A stretch of 64,000 nucleotides of DNA from positions 62,001 through 126,000 of the forward strand of contig NZ_FXYE01000002.1 of assembly GCF_900184935.1 (NCBI RefSeq), in the 5' to 3' direction. The notes beneath the pieces are model-generated. The model had not been told where the DNA came from. It made no database searches and worked only from the letters and a program-made list of their open reading frames with translations. The stretch is from Actibacterium lipolyticum. GTDB lineage: Bacteria; Pseudomonadota; Alphaproteobacteria; Rhodobacterales; Rhodobacteraceae. Of this stretch, positions 18,410-27,301 are shown piece by piece (position 1 is the stretch's first letter; each line of letters begins with the position of its first letter). Made by a program: the position numbers and the translations under genes.

Positions 18410-19594
18410 ATGGCCCAAGACCGCTTTGAAACCGTAATCCTTGGCGCGGGCGCTGCTGGATTGATGTGTGCCGCTTATGCGGGTGCCAATGGCGGACGGG
18501 TTCTGGTGATTGATCACGCGAAAGCCGCGGGCGAAAAAATCCGCATCTCTGGCGGTGGCCGGTGCAACTTTACCAACATGTACGCCGCGCCCGCGAATTT
18601 CCTGTCGGCCAATCCCCATTTCGCGAAATCGGCCCTTGCGCGATACACCCAGTGGGATTTCGTCGACTTGGTCGCGCGCCATGGCATTGCCTATCATGAA
18701 AAAACTCTGGGCCAGCTATTTTGCGACGATACCGCCAAAGACATCATTCGGATGCTGCTGGATGAGATGGCCAAAGTCGGTGCCGAGCTGCGCCTGCACA
18801 CATCGGTGACCGAAGTGGCCAAGGCCGACACCGGGTTCACCCTGACCCTATCCAATGGCCAAACGGTCAAAGCGCAGAACGTCGTGGTGGCAACGGGCGG
18901 CAAATCGATCCCAAAGATGGGCGCGACCGGGTTTGGTTATCAAATCGCCGAGCAGTTCGATCATGCCATTACCGAAACGCGCCCTGCCCTTGTCCCGCTA
19001 ACATTCGGCGACACATTCAAACCGCTGGCAGGCGTTGCAACGCCAACGCGGGCCAGTTGCAACGGCACCGCGTTTGACGAGGCGCTTTTGTTCACGCATC
19101 GCGGTTTGTCTGGGCCAGCGATCTTGCAAATCTCTAGCTTTTGGCGCGAGGGCGACGCGATCTTGCTGAACCTATTCCCGGACAGTGACCCCTATGAAAC
19201 CCTGCGCCAGCGCCGGGCAGAGGCCGGGCGCAAATCCATCGCGACCGTTTTGGCCGAAATGCTTCCCAACCGGCTGGCAAGTTTCACGTCTGACAGGCTG
19301 GCGCTGACCGGCAACCTTGCCGATTACTCCGACGCCAAGCTGCAGGATATTGCCCGCGAACTGACCGCGTGGCAGCTGACCCCGGCGGGGTCCGAAGGAT
19401 ACCGCACAGCCGAGGTCACATTGGGCGGTGTGGATACAGCCGGGCTCAACTCAAAAACCATGGAAAGCAAATCCGTTCCCGGACTTTATTTCATAGGTGA
19501 GGTTGTTGACGTAACCGGTTGGCTTGGCGGGTATAATTTCCAGTGGGCGTGGTCTTCGGGCGTTGCTGCCGGAACTGCGATTGCTTCAGCTTAA
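18410..19594 (+). CDS. NAD(P)/FAD-dependent oxidoreductase of the YhiN/HI0933 family
   Basis: A 394-residue flavoprotein. The N-terminal FAD motif GAGAAGLMCA is at residues 12-21, followed by the family signature RISGGGRCNFTN, and a late ATGGKS and GEVVDVTGWLGGYNFQWAWSSG at the C-terminus. The family is widespread; the substrate is unknown in most bacteria (BaiN acts on bile acids in clostridia). It is divergent from the cytochrome gene. Confidence 0.87.
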   Translation: MAQDRFETVILGAGAAGLMCAAYAGANGGRVLVIDHAKAAGEKIRISGGGRCNFTNMYAAPANFLSANPHFAKSALARYTQWDFVDLVARHGIAYHEKTLGQLFCDDTAKDIIRMLLDEMAKVGAELRLHTSVTEVAKADTGFTLTLSNGQTVKAQNVVVATGGKSIPKMGATGFGYQIAEQFDHAITETRPALVPLTFGDTFKPLAGVATPTRASCNGTAFDEALLFTHRGLSGPAILQISSFWREGDAILLNLFPDSDPYETLRQRRAEAGRKSIATVLAEMLPNRLASFTSDRLALTGNLADYSDAKLQDIARELTAWQLTPAGSEGYRTAEVTLGGVDTAGLNSKTMESKSVPGLYFIGEVVDVTGWLGGYNFQWAWSSGVAAGTAIASA

Positions 19595-19662
19595 CGCCGC
19601 GCCGCTGGCCACCGATTACGCGCGCCCTACATTACGCGGGTATAGAAACAGGGCGCATTCAA

Positions 19663-20448
19663 ATGACGACCATTTTGATCCTGGGAAGCGGCCCCAACGC
19701 CATTGAGGCCCGCAATTGGCCGCGGCCCCCGTTCGACCGGATCGTTGCAATCAACAACGCTTGGAAACTGCGCGATGATTGGGATGATCACATTCACGCG
19801 GGCGATTTCCCCGAAGATCGCCGCCCCAAATCACTGAGGCAATCACAGCGCAGCATCACCCATACCGAATATGTTCCGGCGCAAAATGCCTATGGCGGTT
19901 TTGTCTACGCCGGGGGCACGATGGCGTTCACGGCCAGCTATTGGGTGCTTCACACCTACCGTCCGCGCGTGATCGCCTATCTTGGCTGTGACATGACCTA
20001 CCCCAGCCACGGGGATACGCATTTTTACGGCACCGGCGCACCAGACCCATTGCGCGACGACATCACCCTGCAATCACTAGAGGCGAAATCCGCGCGGCTG
20101 ATGGCCCACGCCGCCACGCAGGGCTGCGCCTTGGTCAATCTATCGACAGAACCAAGCCGGTTGATATTTCAACGCGCCGGGTTGCGTGACCTGCACACCG
20201 CTGTGCCACAGACGCTGAACCCTGCGGCCTGCGAAGCTGCCCTCGCCCGCGAAAAGGCGCTTGGCTATTTCGAACCCTCGGGCCGCTATTGGGAGGTGCT
20301 GGACCGCTTCGACGCTGCCCAACTGCGTGCGCTGGATGATCTTTGGCTTGCAGCAGCACAACCTGCGTTTATCGGTGACGGCGGGCATGGACTTTCTGGC
20401 CGCCGCCGGGGATATTTCCGGCAAGAAGAAAGCAGGGAATCCCAATGA
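19663..20448 (+). CDS. Conserved hypothetical protein, Rossmann-like, resembles DUF115/GT42 fold
   Basis: A 261-residue protein with an N-terminal loop ILILGSGPNAIEA, followed by VAINNAWKL, HAGDFP and, near the middle, YLGCDMTYPSHGDTHFYG. The G-(S/N)-GPN opening and the later (G)xD block resemble the DUF115 and sialyltransferase family 42 proteins that bind CMP- or nucleotide-linked groups. That similarity is my impression only. The ATG at 19663 is chosen because the longer frame overlaps the YhiN gene. Its stop overlaps the xth start by four bases (ATGA). Confidence 0.65.
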   Translation: MTTILILGSGPNAIEARNWPRPPFDRIVAINNAWKLRDDWDDHIHAGDFPEDRRPKSLRQSQRSITHTEYVPAQNAYGGFVYAGGTMAFTASYWVLHTYRPRVIAYLGCDMTYPSHGDTHFYGTGAPDPLRDDITLQSLEAKSARLMAHAATQGCALVNLSTEPSRLIFQRAGLRDLHTAVPQTLNPAACEAALAREKALGYFEPSGRYWEVLDRFDAAQLRALDDLWLAAAQPAFIGDGGHGLSGRRRGYFRQEESRESQ

Positions 20449-21224
20449 AAATCGCGACCTTCAACATCAACGGCATCAAGGCGCGGATTAATGCGCTTCC
20501 CGAATGGCTGGACGAAGCGCAGCCCGACGTGGCGCTGTTGCAAGAGATCAAGTCGGTTGACGAAAACTTCCCCCGCGAGCTGTTCGAAGAGCGCGGCTAT
20601 AACGTCGAAACCCATGGTCAGAAAAGCTTTAACGGGGTCGCGATCCTTTCCAAGCTGCCGCTAGAGGATGTCACCCGCGGCCTGCCCGGTGATGACGAAG
20701 ACGAACAGGCCCGCTGGATAGAAGCGACCGTGGTCGGTAAGCAGGCGATCCGCATCTGCGGGCTATACCTGCCCAACGGCAACCCCTGCCCGGGCCCCAA
20801 ATACGATTATAAGCTAGCTTGGATGAAACGCCTGAAATCGCGGGCCGAAGAGTTGATGGCCGCCGAAGAACCGGCGCTGATGGCTGGCGATTACAACATC
20901 ATTCCCCAAGACGAAGACGCCAAGCGACCAGAGGTTTGGCAAGAAGACGCGCTTGCCCGCCCCGAAAGCCGCGCCGCCTATCGCGAAATCCTGAACCTTG
21001 GCTTTACCGAGGCATTTCGCGCCCGCACCCAAGGCCCCGGACATTATTCATTCTGGGATTATCAGGCTGGCGCGTGGAACAAAGACGATGGAATCCGCAT
21101 CGATCATTTCCTGCTGACACCCCAATGCGCCGACCTTTTGCTGGACTGCCAAATCGATAAAGACGTGCGCGCACGTGAAAAGCCATCGGATCACGTACCA
21201 GTCTGGGTGGAATTGGACGCCTAG
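20445..21224 (+). CDS. xth: Exodeoxyribonuclease III (AP endonuclease)
   Basis: A 259-residue member of the endonuclease/exonuclease/phosphatase family. The catalytic pieces are visible: FNINGIKARI, LQEIKS (Glu metal ligand), GDYNIIPQDEDA (Asp/Asn pair) and SDHVPVW (final Asp-His). It repairs abasic sites and 3' blocks in DNA. The ATG overlaps the stop of the preceding gene by four bases, so the two are co-translated. Confidence 0.95.
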   Translation: MKIATFNINGIKARINALPEWLDEAQPDVALLQEIKSVDENFPRELFEERGYNVETHGQKSFNGVAILSKLPLEDVTRGLPGDDEDEQARWIEATVVGKQAIRICGLYLPNGNPCPGPKYDYKLAWMKRLKSRAEELMAAEEPALMAGDYNIIPQDEDAKRPEVWQEDALARPESRAAYREILNLGFTEAFRARTQGPGHYSFWDYQAGAWNKDDGIRIDHFLLTPQCADLLLDCQIDKDVRAREKPSDHVPVWVELDA

Positions 21225-21256
21225 GTAAACGCAACACGTATAAAGGCCCGTGGCAG

Positions 21257-21475
21257 ATGAACGAATTCTATCAGATTTTAGAAGCGCAATCTTTCCGGCA
21301 AGCGATGTATTGGATGGCCGTGACCAGCCCGTTTTTGGCGCTAGGCTGGGTCATCGTCGCCTTCAGAAGTTATGGGCGTCCGCGACAGCCTGATCATCGT
21401 CATCACACACTGGCTTGCCCGCCAAAACACCGTCACCCAGAAGACGCCAGAGGCCAACAATGCCGAATGACCTGA
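21257..21475 (+). CDS. Possible small membrane protein, perhaps frameshifted
   Basis: This 72-residue frame begins MNEFYQILEAQSFRQ and has one hydrophobic segment (YWMAVTSPFLALGWVIVAF). Past residue 40 it becomes His/Pro/Arg-rich and loses protein-like character. A second frame from ATG 21372 to 21470 continues with a protein-like stretch VRDSLIIVITHWLARQNT, so a +1 frameshift around 21370 may have split a longer gene. No ribosome-binding site decides this. It overlaps the mazG start. Confidence 0.35.
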   Translation: MNEFYQILEAQSFRQAMYWMAVTSPFLALGWVIVAFRSYGRPRQPDHRHHTLACPPKHRHPEDARGQQCRMT

Positions 21476-22272
21476 TCCACGACCCGAACGGCGGCATGCC
21501 CCGCCTGTTGGAAATCATGCGCCGGTTGCGGGATCCGGAAACCGGGTGCCCGTGGGATATCGAACAGGATTTCGCCAGCATCGCGCCCTACACGATCGAA
21601 GAAGCCTATGAGGTGGCCGACGCGATTGAACGCGAGGCTTGGGATGAACTGGAGGGTGAGTTGGGCGATCTGTTGTTGCAGACCGTTTATCACACCCAAA
21701 TGGGCGAAGAGCGTGGCATGTTCAGTTTTGACAGCGTCGCCAACGCGATCTCTGACAAGATGGTCGCGCGCCATCCGCATGTGTTTGGCGACGAAAGCCG
21801 CGATAAATCCGCCGAACAGCAAACCGCCGATTGGGAAAAGATCAAAGCCGCCGAACGCGCAGCCAAGGCAGAGCGTGGGACGCTGGATGGGGTGGCGGTT
21901 GGCCTTCCTGCCCTGACGCGCGCGGTAAAGCTGCAAAAACGTGCCGCCCGTGTGGGGTTTGATTGGCCCGACACGAAACAGGTGGTTGATAAGATCGTCG
22001 AAGAAGCCAACGAACTGGAAGAGGCCCGCGAAACGCTGGGCGAGGCTGAGGTCAAAGAAGAATTCGGCGATCTGATGTTCGTCATGGCGAATCTGGCCCG
22101 TCACCTGAACATCGACCCCGAAGAAGCCCTGCGCGCCGCCAACGCCAAATTCACCCGTCGGTTTGAGGCGATCGAGGAAAAACTCGCCGCTAACGGCAAG
22201 CGGCCAGAGGATTCAAACCTTGCCGAAATGGATGCCCTTTGGGATGAGGCAAAACACGCCGAAAAATCCTGA
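21460..22272 (+). CDS. mazG: Nucleoside triphosphate pyrophosphohydrolase MazG
   Basis: A 270-residue protein with two MazG helical units. The first contains LRDPETGCPWD (family signature), with EEAYEVADAIE and ELGDLLLQTVYH; the second, EEANELEEARE and EEFGDLMFVMANLARH. The paired EExxE...E/D sets bind Mg. It removes pyrophosphate from aberrant nucleoside triphosphates. The ATG at 21460 (MPNDLIHDPNGG) is preferred over 21415. Confidence 0.93.
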   Translation: MPNDLIHDPNGGMPRLLEIMRRLRDPETGCPWDIEQDFASIAPYTIEEAYEVADAIEREAWDELEGELGDLLLQTVYHTQMGEERGMFSFDSVANAISDKMVARHPHVFGDESRDKSAEQQTADWEKIKAAERAAKAERGTLDGVAVGLPALTRAVKLQKRAARVGFDWPDTKQVVDKIVEEANELEEARETLGEAEVKEEFGDLMFVMANLARHLNIDPEEALRAANAKFTRRFEAIEEKLAANGKRPEDSNLAEMDALWDEAKHAEKS

Positions 22273-22288
22273 CCAAAGAATTCAGGTA

Positions 22289-22317
22289 TTGACCAAAGTA
22301 AAATTGTCGGATTTAAG
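22289..22317 (+). promoter_or_regulatory. Putative promoter of the Fe3+-binding protein gene
   Basis: TTGACC (22289-22294) and TTTAAG (22312-22317) are 17 bp apart, 32 bp before the ATG, with GGGAGG as ribosome site. An iron-responsive operator could lie in this AT-rich stretch but no clear palindrome is visible. Confidence 0.5.
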
Positions 22318-22348
22318 CGCCCCCGAAATGAAGTAATGGGAGGCTCCA

Positions 22349-23359
22349 ATGAAATCCTTCGTTCGTTCCGCAATTTTTGCGACCACCGCTCTTGGCGTTG
22401 CAGCGCCAGCACTGGCCGATGTGAATATCTATTCCTATCGCCAGCCTGAACTGATCCAGCCCCTGCTGGATGCATTCACAGAAGAAACCGGCATCAAGAC
22501 CAACGTCGCCTTCCTGAACAAAGGTTTGGTTGAGCGTCTGCAGGCCGAGGGCGACCGCTCCCCTGCTGATATCATCCTGACAGTTGATATTTCCCGCCTT
22601 GCCGAAGCTGTTGCTGGCGAAGTTACGCAAGCCGTCGAAAGCGACGTTCTGGCGGCCCACATCCCCGCTGATTTCCGCGACCCCGGCAATGAATGGTTCG
22701 GCGTCACAACCCGCGCACGGATCGTGTACGCCTCTAAAGAGCGTGTAGATCCTGCTGAGGTTACGACCTACGAAGATCTGGCCGACCCAAAATGGAAGGG
22801 CCGCATCTGCACCCGTTCCGGCACACATTCTTACACACTGGCATTGGTTGCTGCTGTTCTGAAGCACCACGGCGAAGAGTACACAAAAACCTGGCTGGAA
22901 GGCGTGAAAGCAAACCTTGCGCGCAAACCACAGGGCAACGACCGCGCACAGGTTAAAGCGATCTGGGCTGGCGAATGCGACATCTCGTTGGGCAACACCT
23001 ATTACATGGGTAAAATGCTGGCCGACGAAGAGCAGAAAGAATGGGCCAACTCGGTCAACGTTCTATTCCCTGTCTTCGAAGGTGGCGGCACACACGTGAA
23101 CGTGTCCGGCATTGCGATGACCAAATCCGCGCCGAACCGCGAAGACGCGTTGAAGCTGATGGAATTCCTGACGTCTGCGACCGCTCAGGAAATCTATGCG
23201 GAAGTTAACTATGAATACCCTGTTGTTGCAGGCACCGAAGCATCTGACCTTGTTAAAGGTTGGGGTACTTTCGGCCCAGACAACGTGAACCTGATGGAAC
23301 TGGCCCAACTGCGCGCTGCTGCGCTGAAGCTGGTCGAAGAGGTTGATTTCGACGGCTAA
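22349..23359 (+). CDS. Ferric iron ABC transporter periplasmic binding protein (FutA/FbpA type)
   Basis: A 336-residue protein with a signal peptide (residues 1-23, cut after ALA). The mature part starts DVNIYSYRQPELIQPLL as in FutA/IdiA/FbpA, and the GNTYYMGKM region carries the tyrosine pair that binds Fe(III). It would deliver ferric iron to an inner-membrane permease. No permease or ATPase gene is adjacent; the next gene is a nucleoside hydrolase behind a hairpin, so the other subunits are elsewhere. Confidence 0.9.
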   Translation: MKSFVRSAIFATTALGVAAPALADVNIYSYRQPELIQPLLDAFTEETGIKTNVAFLNKGLVERLQAEGDRSPADIILTVDISRLAEAVAGEVTQAVESDVLAAHIPADFRDPGNEWFGVTTRARIVYASKERVDPAEVTTYEDLADPKWKGRICTRSGTHSYTLALVAAVLKHHGEEYTKTWLEGVKANLARKPQGNDRAQVKAIWAGECDISLGNTYYMGKMLADEEQKEWANSVNVLFPVFEGGGTHVNVSGIAMTKSAPNREDALKLMEFLTSATAQEIYAEVNYEYPVVAGTEASDLVKGWGTFGPDNVNLMELAQLRAAALKLVEEVDFDG

Positions 23360-23376
23360 TAACCGCCCGAAAACTT

Positions 23377-23405
23377 AAGGGCGCTGGACTTTGTCCGGCG
23401 CCCTT
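23377..23405 (+). terminator. Hairpin after the iron-binding protein gene
   Basis: AAGGGCGC-TGGAC and GTCC-GGCGCCCTT pair almost fully around a TTT loop, 17 bp after the stop codon. The downstream T-run is weak, so termination may be partial. Confidence 0.6.
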
Positions 23406-23435
23406 GCCAGTCTCCGCCACGACAAGGAGACTCTA

Positions 23436-24380
23436 ATGACTGCGCCACGAAAAATTATCATTGATACGGATCCCGGGCAGGATGACGCCGTGGCGATCCT
23501 TTTGGCGCTGGCGTCACCGGACGAATTGGATGTGCTAGGCATAACCGCAGTTGCGGGTAACGTGCCGCTATCCCTTACCCAGAAAAACTCCCGTATTGTC
23601 TGTGAGTTAGCTAACAAACCTCATGTAAAAGTCTTTGCTGGCTGCGACGTTCCACTGAAACGCAAACTTGTCACTGCTGAACATGTTCACGGCAAAACCG
23701 GCCTTGATGGGCCCACGTTGCCCGACCCGACAATGGCCCTTCAGGACGCCCACGCGGTTGAGTTCATCATCAACACCCTGCGCAACGAACCGGCAGACAG
23801 TGTCACGCTGTGCCCGCTTGGCCCGCTGACGAATATCGCGACGGCGTTGCAAACGGCCCCCGACATCGTCAGCCGCATCCGCGAGATTGTGTTGATGGGC
23901 GGCGCCTATTTCCAAGTGGGAAACATCACTCCAGCGGCTGAATTCAACATCTACGTTGACCCGGAAGCCGCTGAAATTGTTTTTAAATCTGGAATTCCAC
24001 TGACGGTTCTGCCGCTTGACGTTACCCACAAGGCACTGGTGACCAAACCCCGAAACGAAGCCTTTCGCGCCTTGGGCAGCCACGTCGGCCACGCGGTTGC
24101 GGAAATGACCGAATTCTTTGAGCGTTTCGACAAAGAAAAATACGGCAGCGAAGGCGCACCGCTGCATGACCCGTGCGTCACGGCCTATTTAATCCAGCCC
24201 GATCTTTTCACCGGCCGGCACATCAATGTCGAAATCGAAACCCAAGGCACATTCACGCAAGGTATGACCGTTGCGGATTGGTGGGGCGTTTCGGGGCGGG
24301 ATCCGAACTCACTGTTTATCGGCGACATCAACGCCGACGGCTTTTTTGACCTGCTGACAGAACGGCTTGGCCGGTTATGA
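23436..24380 (+). CDS. Inosine-uridine preferring nucleoside hydrolase
   Basis: A 314-residue enzyme that splits ribonucleosides into base and ribose. The calcium-binding signature DTDPGQDDAVA is at residues 10-20, with GPLTNIA and the late motif LHDPCVTAYL. The ATG at 23436 is preferred over an upstream one in the hairpin. It shares four bases (ATGA) with the GNAT gene downstream, so both are expressed together. The exact nucleoside specificity is not shown. Confidence 0.92.
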   Translation: MTAPRKIIIDTDPGQDDAVAILLALASPDELDVLGITAVAGNVPLSLTQKNSRIVCELANKPHVKVFAGCDVPLKRKLVTAEHVHGKTGLDGPTLPDPTMALQDAHAVEFIINTLRNEPADSVTLCPLGPLTNIATALQTAPDIVSRIREIVLMGGAYFQVGNITPAAEFNIYVDPEAAEIVFKSGIPLTVLPLDVTHKALVTKPRNEAFRALGSHVGHAVAEMTEFFERFDKEKYGSEGAPLHDPCVTAYLIQPDLFTGRHINVEIETQGTFTQGMTVADWWGVSGRDPNSLFIGDINADGFFDLLTERLGRL

Positions 24381-24823
24381 GCATTCTGAACCTTGCCGGG
24401 CCTGACGACATCAACCGCGTCCTGCCGATGATCGCCAGCTATCACGCGCATGCGGGCATCCAGACCACGGAACAACAACGCCGCGATGCCCTGACCGCGC
24501 TTTATGGCGAAGACATTCAGGCCGCGATCTGGCTAATCGGGCCTGCGCGCGCCCCGGTCGGCTACATTGCTGTTTCGTTCGGCTTTTCGATCGAATTGGG
24601 CGGGCGCGATGCCTTTATCGACGAATTTTTCATTCGCGACGCGGTGCGTGGGCGCGGCATGGGCAGTCAGGCGCTGCATCTGATCCTGCCTATGCTGAAA
24701 CAGATGGGCATCAAGGCCGTGCATATGGAGGTGGACCATCAGAACACCGCCGCCGCCAAGCTTTACGAACGTGCTGGGTTCCGGGCGCGGTCGCAAAACT
24801 ATCTTATGACCCGCACGATGTAG
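24377..24823 (+). CDS. GNAT family N-acetyltransferase
   Basis: A 148-residue protein with the GNAT acetyl-CoA loop in RDAVRGRGMGSQAL (R-x-x-G-x-G/A pattern) and the C-terminal NTAAAKLYERAGF. It opens with an acidic or hydrophobic beta strand, as usual. The acceptor is unknown. It overlaps the nucleoside hydrolase stop by four bases. Confidence 0.87.
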   Translation: MSILNLAGPDDINRVLPMIASYHAHAGIQTTEQQRRDALTALYGEDIQAAIWLIGPARAPVGYIAVSFGFSIELGGRDAFIDEFFIRDAVRGRGMGSQALHLILPMLKQMGIKAVHMEVDHQNTAAAKLYERAGFRARSQNYLMTRTM

Positions 24824-24880
24824 TCGGGGTGGCAATCTTGCCCCGCCACGCCTAAATCAGCATGGAACAGGAGCCCGCGC

Positions 24881-26320
24881 ATGACCCTTTCCCTGCCCTT
24901 CGACAATTCCTATGCCCGCCTACCCGACCGTTTTTTCACGAAGATGGCGCCAACCCCGGTTGATGGCCCATCGCTTATTCGCCTGAACGAAGGGCTGGCC
25001 GCAGAGCTTGGTTTGGACCCGGCGGCACTTCGTTCTGCCGATGGGGTCGCGATGCTGGCAGGCAACGCAGTTCCCGCAGGGGCCGAGCCATTGGCGCAGG
25101 TCTATGCCGGTCATCAATTCGGCGGCTGGTCGCCTCAACTGGGCGATGGGCGCGCCATCTTGCTGGGCGAAGTCGTCGCCCACAACGGACAGCGGCGTGA
25201 CATTCAGCTGAAAGGTGCGGGCCGTACCCCTTACAGCCGGCTGGGCGATGGGCGCGCGTGGCTTGGGCCGGTGCTGCGCGAATATATCGTGTCCGAGGCG
25301 ATGCACGCCCTTGGCATACCCACCACCCGCGCACTGGCCGCCGTTGCGACCGGCGAAGATATCCTGCGTGAAACCGCCCTGCCCGGCGCGGTGCTGACCC
25401 GCGTTGCGGCCTCGCATATTCGGGTCGGTACGTTCCAGTATTTCGCCGCCCGCAATGATGCAGAGGCCCTGCGCGCGCTGACCGATCACGTCATCGCCCG
25501 CCACTATCCCGATGCCAGCGGCCCACTGGGGCTGTTGAAGGGGGTGATCGCCGCGCAGGCCAAGTTGATCGCGCAATGGATGGGCGTCGGGTTCATTCAC
25601 GGCGTGATGAACACCGACAACATGGCGATTTCGGGTGAAACCATCGACTATGGCCCATGCGCCTTTATGGATGGCTATCACCCAACGACGGTGTTCAGTT
25701 CGATCGACCGTCAGGGGCGCTATGCCTATAACAAACAGGCCGACATCGGGGTGTGGAACTTGGCGCAGCTTGCCACGGCGATCCTGCCGTTGCTGGGCGA
25801 CGATCAAGACGCCGCCATCGACGAAGCGACCGAGGTGCTGCACAGCTTCCCCGACATGTTCAAAGCCGCGTGGTTAGAGGTGTTTCGCGCGAAAGTTGGC
25901 CTGACAACGGCCGAGGACGGCGACGCGGAACTTATCCATCAATTGCTTGACCGCATGGCGACCAATGGCGCGGATTTCACCAACACGTTCCGCGCGCTCT
26001 CGACGGACGCCGCCCGTGACCAGTTCAGCGACCCAACGGCGTTTGATACATGGGCCGAGGCGTGGAAAACGCGGCTGTCGCGCGAAGCTCAGAGTTCAGA
26101 TGCGCGCAAGGTTCAGATGAACGCGACAAACCCCGCAGTCATCCCGCGCAACCACCGCGTGGAAGAGGTGATTCAAGCCGCCCTGTCAGACGATTTCGCG
26201 CCATTCGAAAACCTGCTGATGGCAACTGCACAACCGTTTGGAGAAACCCCAGCGAGTACTAAGTTCACCACGCCACCAACCCCGGCAGAGGTGGTACATC
26301 AAACCTTTTGCGGCACCTGA
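24881..26320 (+). CDS. selO: Protein adenylyltransferase SelO (YdiU family)
   Basis: A 479-residue pseudokinase-type AMPylase of standard length. Conserved stretches visible are [19 protein letters not shown], the [24 protein letters not shown] core, and [24 protein letters not shown], which holds the metal-binding Asp-Asn. The protein ends in FCGT; in eukaryotic relatives a selenocysteine sits near this end, with cysteine here. It transfers AMP to Ser/Thr/Tyr residues and is tied to redox stress. Its 3' end overlaps the convergent DMT gene by 22 bp. Confidence 0.94.
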   Translation: MTLSLPFDNSYARLPDRFFTKMAPTPVDGPSLIRLNEGLAAELGLDPAALRSADGVAMLAGNAVPAGAEPLAQVYAGHQFGGWSPQLGDGRAILLGEVVAHNGQRRDIQLKGAGRTPYSRLGDGRAWLGPVLREYIVSEAMHALGIPTTRALAAVATGEDILRETALPGAVLTRVAASHIRVGTFQYFAARNDAEALRALTDHVIARHYPDASGPLGLLKGVIAAQAKLIAQWMGVGFIHGVMNTDNMAISGETIDYGPCAFMDGYHPTTVFSSIDRQGRYAYNKQADIGVWNLAQLATAILPLLGDDQDAAIDEATEVLHSFPDMFKAAWLEVFRAKVGLTTAEDGDAELIHQLLDRMATNGADFTNTFRALSTDAARDQFSDPTAFDTWAEAWKTRLSREAQSSDARKVQMNATNPAVIPRNHRVEEVIQAALSDDFAPFENLLMATAQPFGETPASTKFTTPPTPAEVVHQTFCGT

Positions 26321-27207
26321 GGTCGGCCTTTCCGGTTAATCAACAGGATGCCGACGGCAACCAAGACCAGCGGGCCGATGATGGACGGGCCGATGTGCTC
26401 ATCCAGCATCAGCCAGCCAAAGCCGACGCCAAAGATCGGCGACAGAAAGCTAAAGCTGGCCACCCCCGCGGCGGGGTAAATGCTAAGCAACCATAGCCAA
26501 AACATGAACCCGGCAGACACGATCACGACGATCTGAAAGCCAAGCCCCCACAGGTGGATGGGCTGCAAATCACGCAACAGCGGGCCGAACAGCGGCGCCA
26601 GCAACAACAAAACCGGCGCTGAAACCGCCACCTGCCAGAACAGCTGCGTTTCAGGCGCAACTTGGTTAAGCTTGGTCGCCCGCGCGCACAGCGCGATACC
26701 GGCCCAGCCAAACGCCGCCATAAGCGCACAAAGGTCGCCCAACAGACTTGCCTGACCGCCGCCATTGCCGCGATCCAAGATGGCCCAAGCGACCCCCAGA
26801 AACGCAAGCCCCAGACCAACACCTTTGATTGGGGTTATCCGCTCTCCGGGGAGCAGAAAATGCGCGGCAATCGCCAGCCAAACAGGCATCGTATAGAAAA
26901 TGACGGAAGTGCGCGTCACCGTCGTCAGATCAAGCGCCAGAAACAGGCCGATAAATTCGACAGAAAACACCGCGCCGATCAACAGCCCCGCCGGAATGGT
27001 TTCACGCCTAAGATCCAGCCGCTTGCCCATCAGGCGCAAGAACAGCCAGATGCAAACCACCGCCCCCGCAGAACGCACGCCTGCAAAGAACACCGGCTGA
27101 ATGCCGACGTTGGTAATTTTGATGACAACTTGGTTGAACCCCAACAGCGCCGAAAACCCGATAAGGGAGGCCGCGCCGAACGCATCAATGTGATCTTTTC
27201 GCGCCAT
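26299..27207 (-). CDS. DMT superfamily (EamA) transporter
   Basis: A 302-residue protein with ten predicted TM segments in two EamA repeats of five, each ending in a hydrophobic helix followed by a basic loop; the C-terminus is basic ([13 protein letters not shown]). It is probably an exporter of a metabolite or amino acid, substrate unknown. The ATG at 27207 ([11 protein letters not shown]) is preferred over an upstream one 18 codons away. Divergent from the CPA1 antiporter gene. Confidence 0.85.
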   Translation of the reverse strand: MARKDHIDAFGAASLIGFSALLGFNQVVIKITNVGIQPVFFAGVRSAGAVVCIWLFLRLMGKRLDLRRETIPAGLLIGAVFSVEFIGLFLALDLTTVTRTSVIFYTMPVWLAIAAHFLLPGERITPIKGVGLGLAFLGVAWAILDRGNGGGQASLLGDLCALMAAFGWAGIALCARATKLNQVAPETQLFWQVAVSAPVLLLLAPLFGPLLRDLQPIHLWGLGFQIVVIVSAGFMFWLWLLSIYPAAGVASFSFLSPIFGVGFGWLMLDEHIGPSIIGPLVLVAVGILLINRKGRPQVPQKV

Positions 27208-27301
27208 GCTTTTCCCCTTTGTCCGGCGCGCCACCCTTTGCCGCCTCGCGCGGGGTGTCAACCCGTGCTAGACGAAGGATCAAAGCTAAAAAGAGGCACC
27301 G

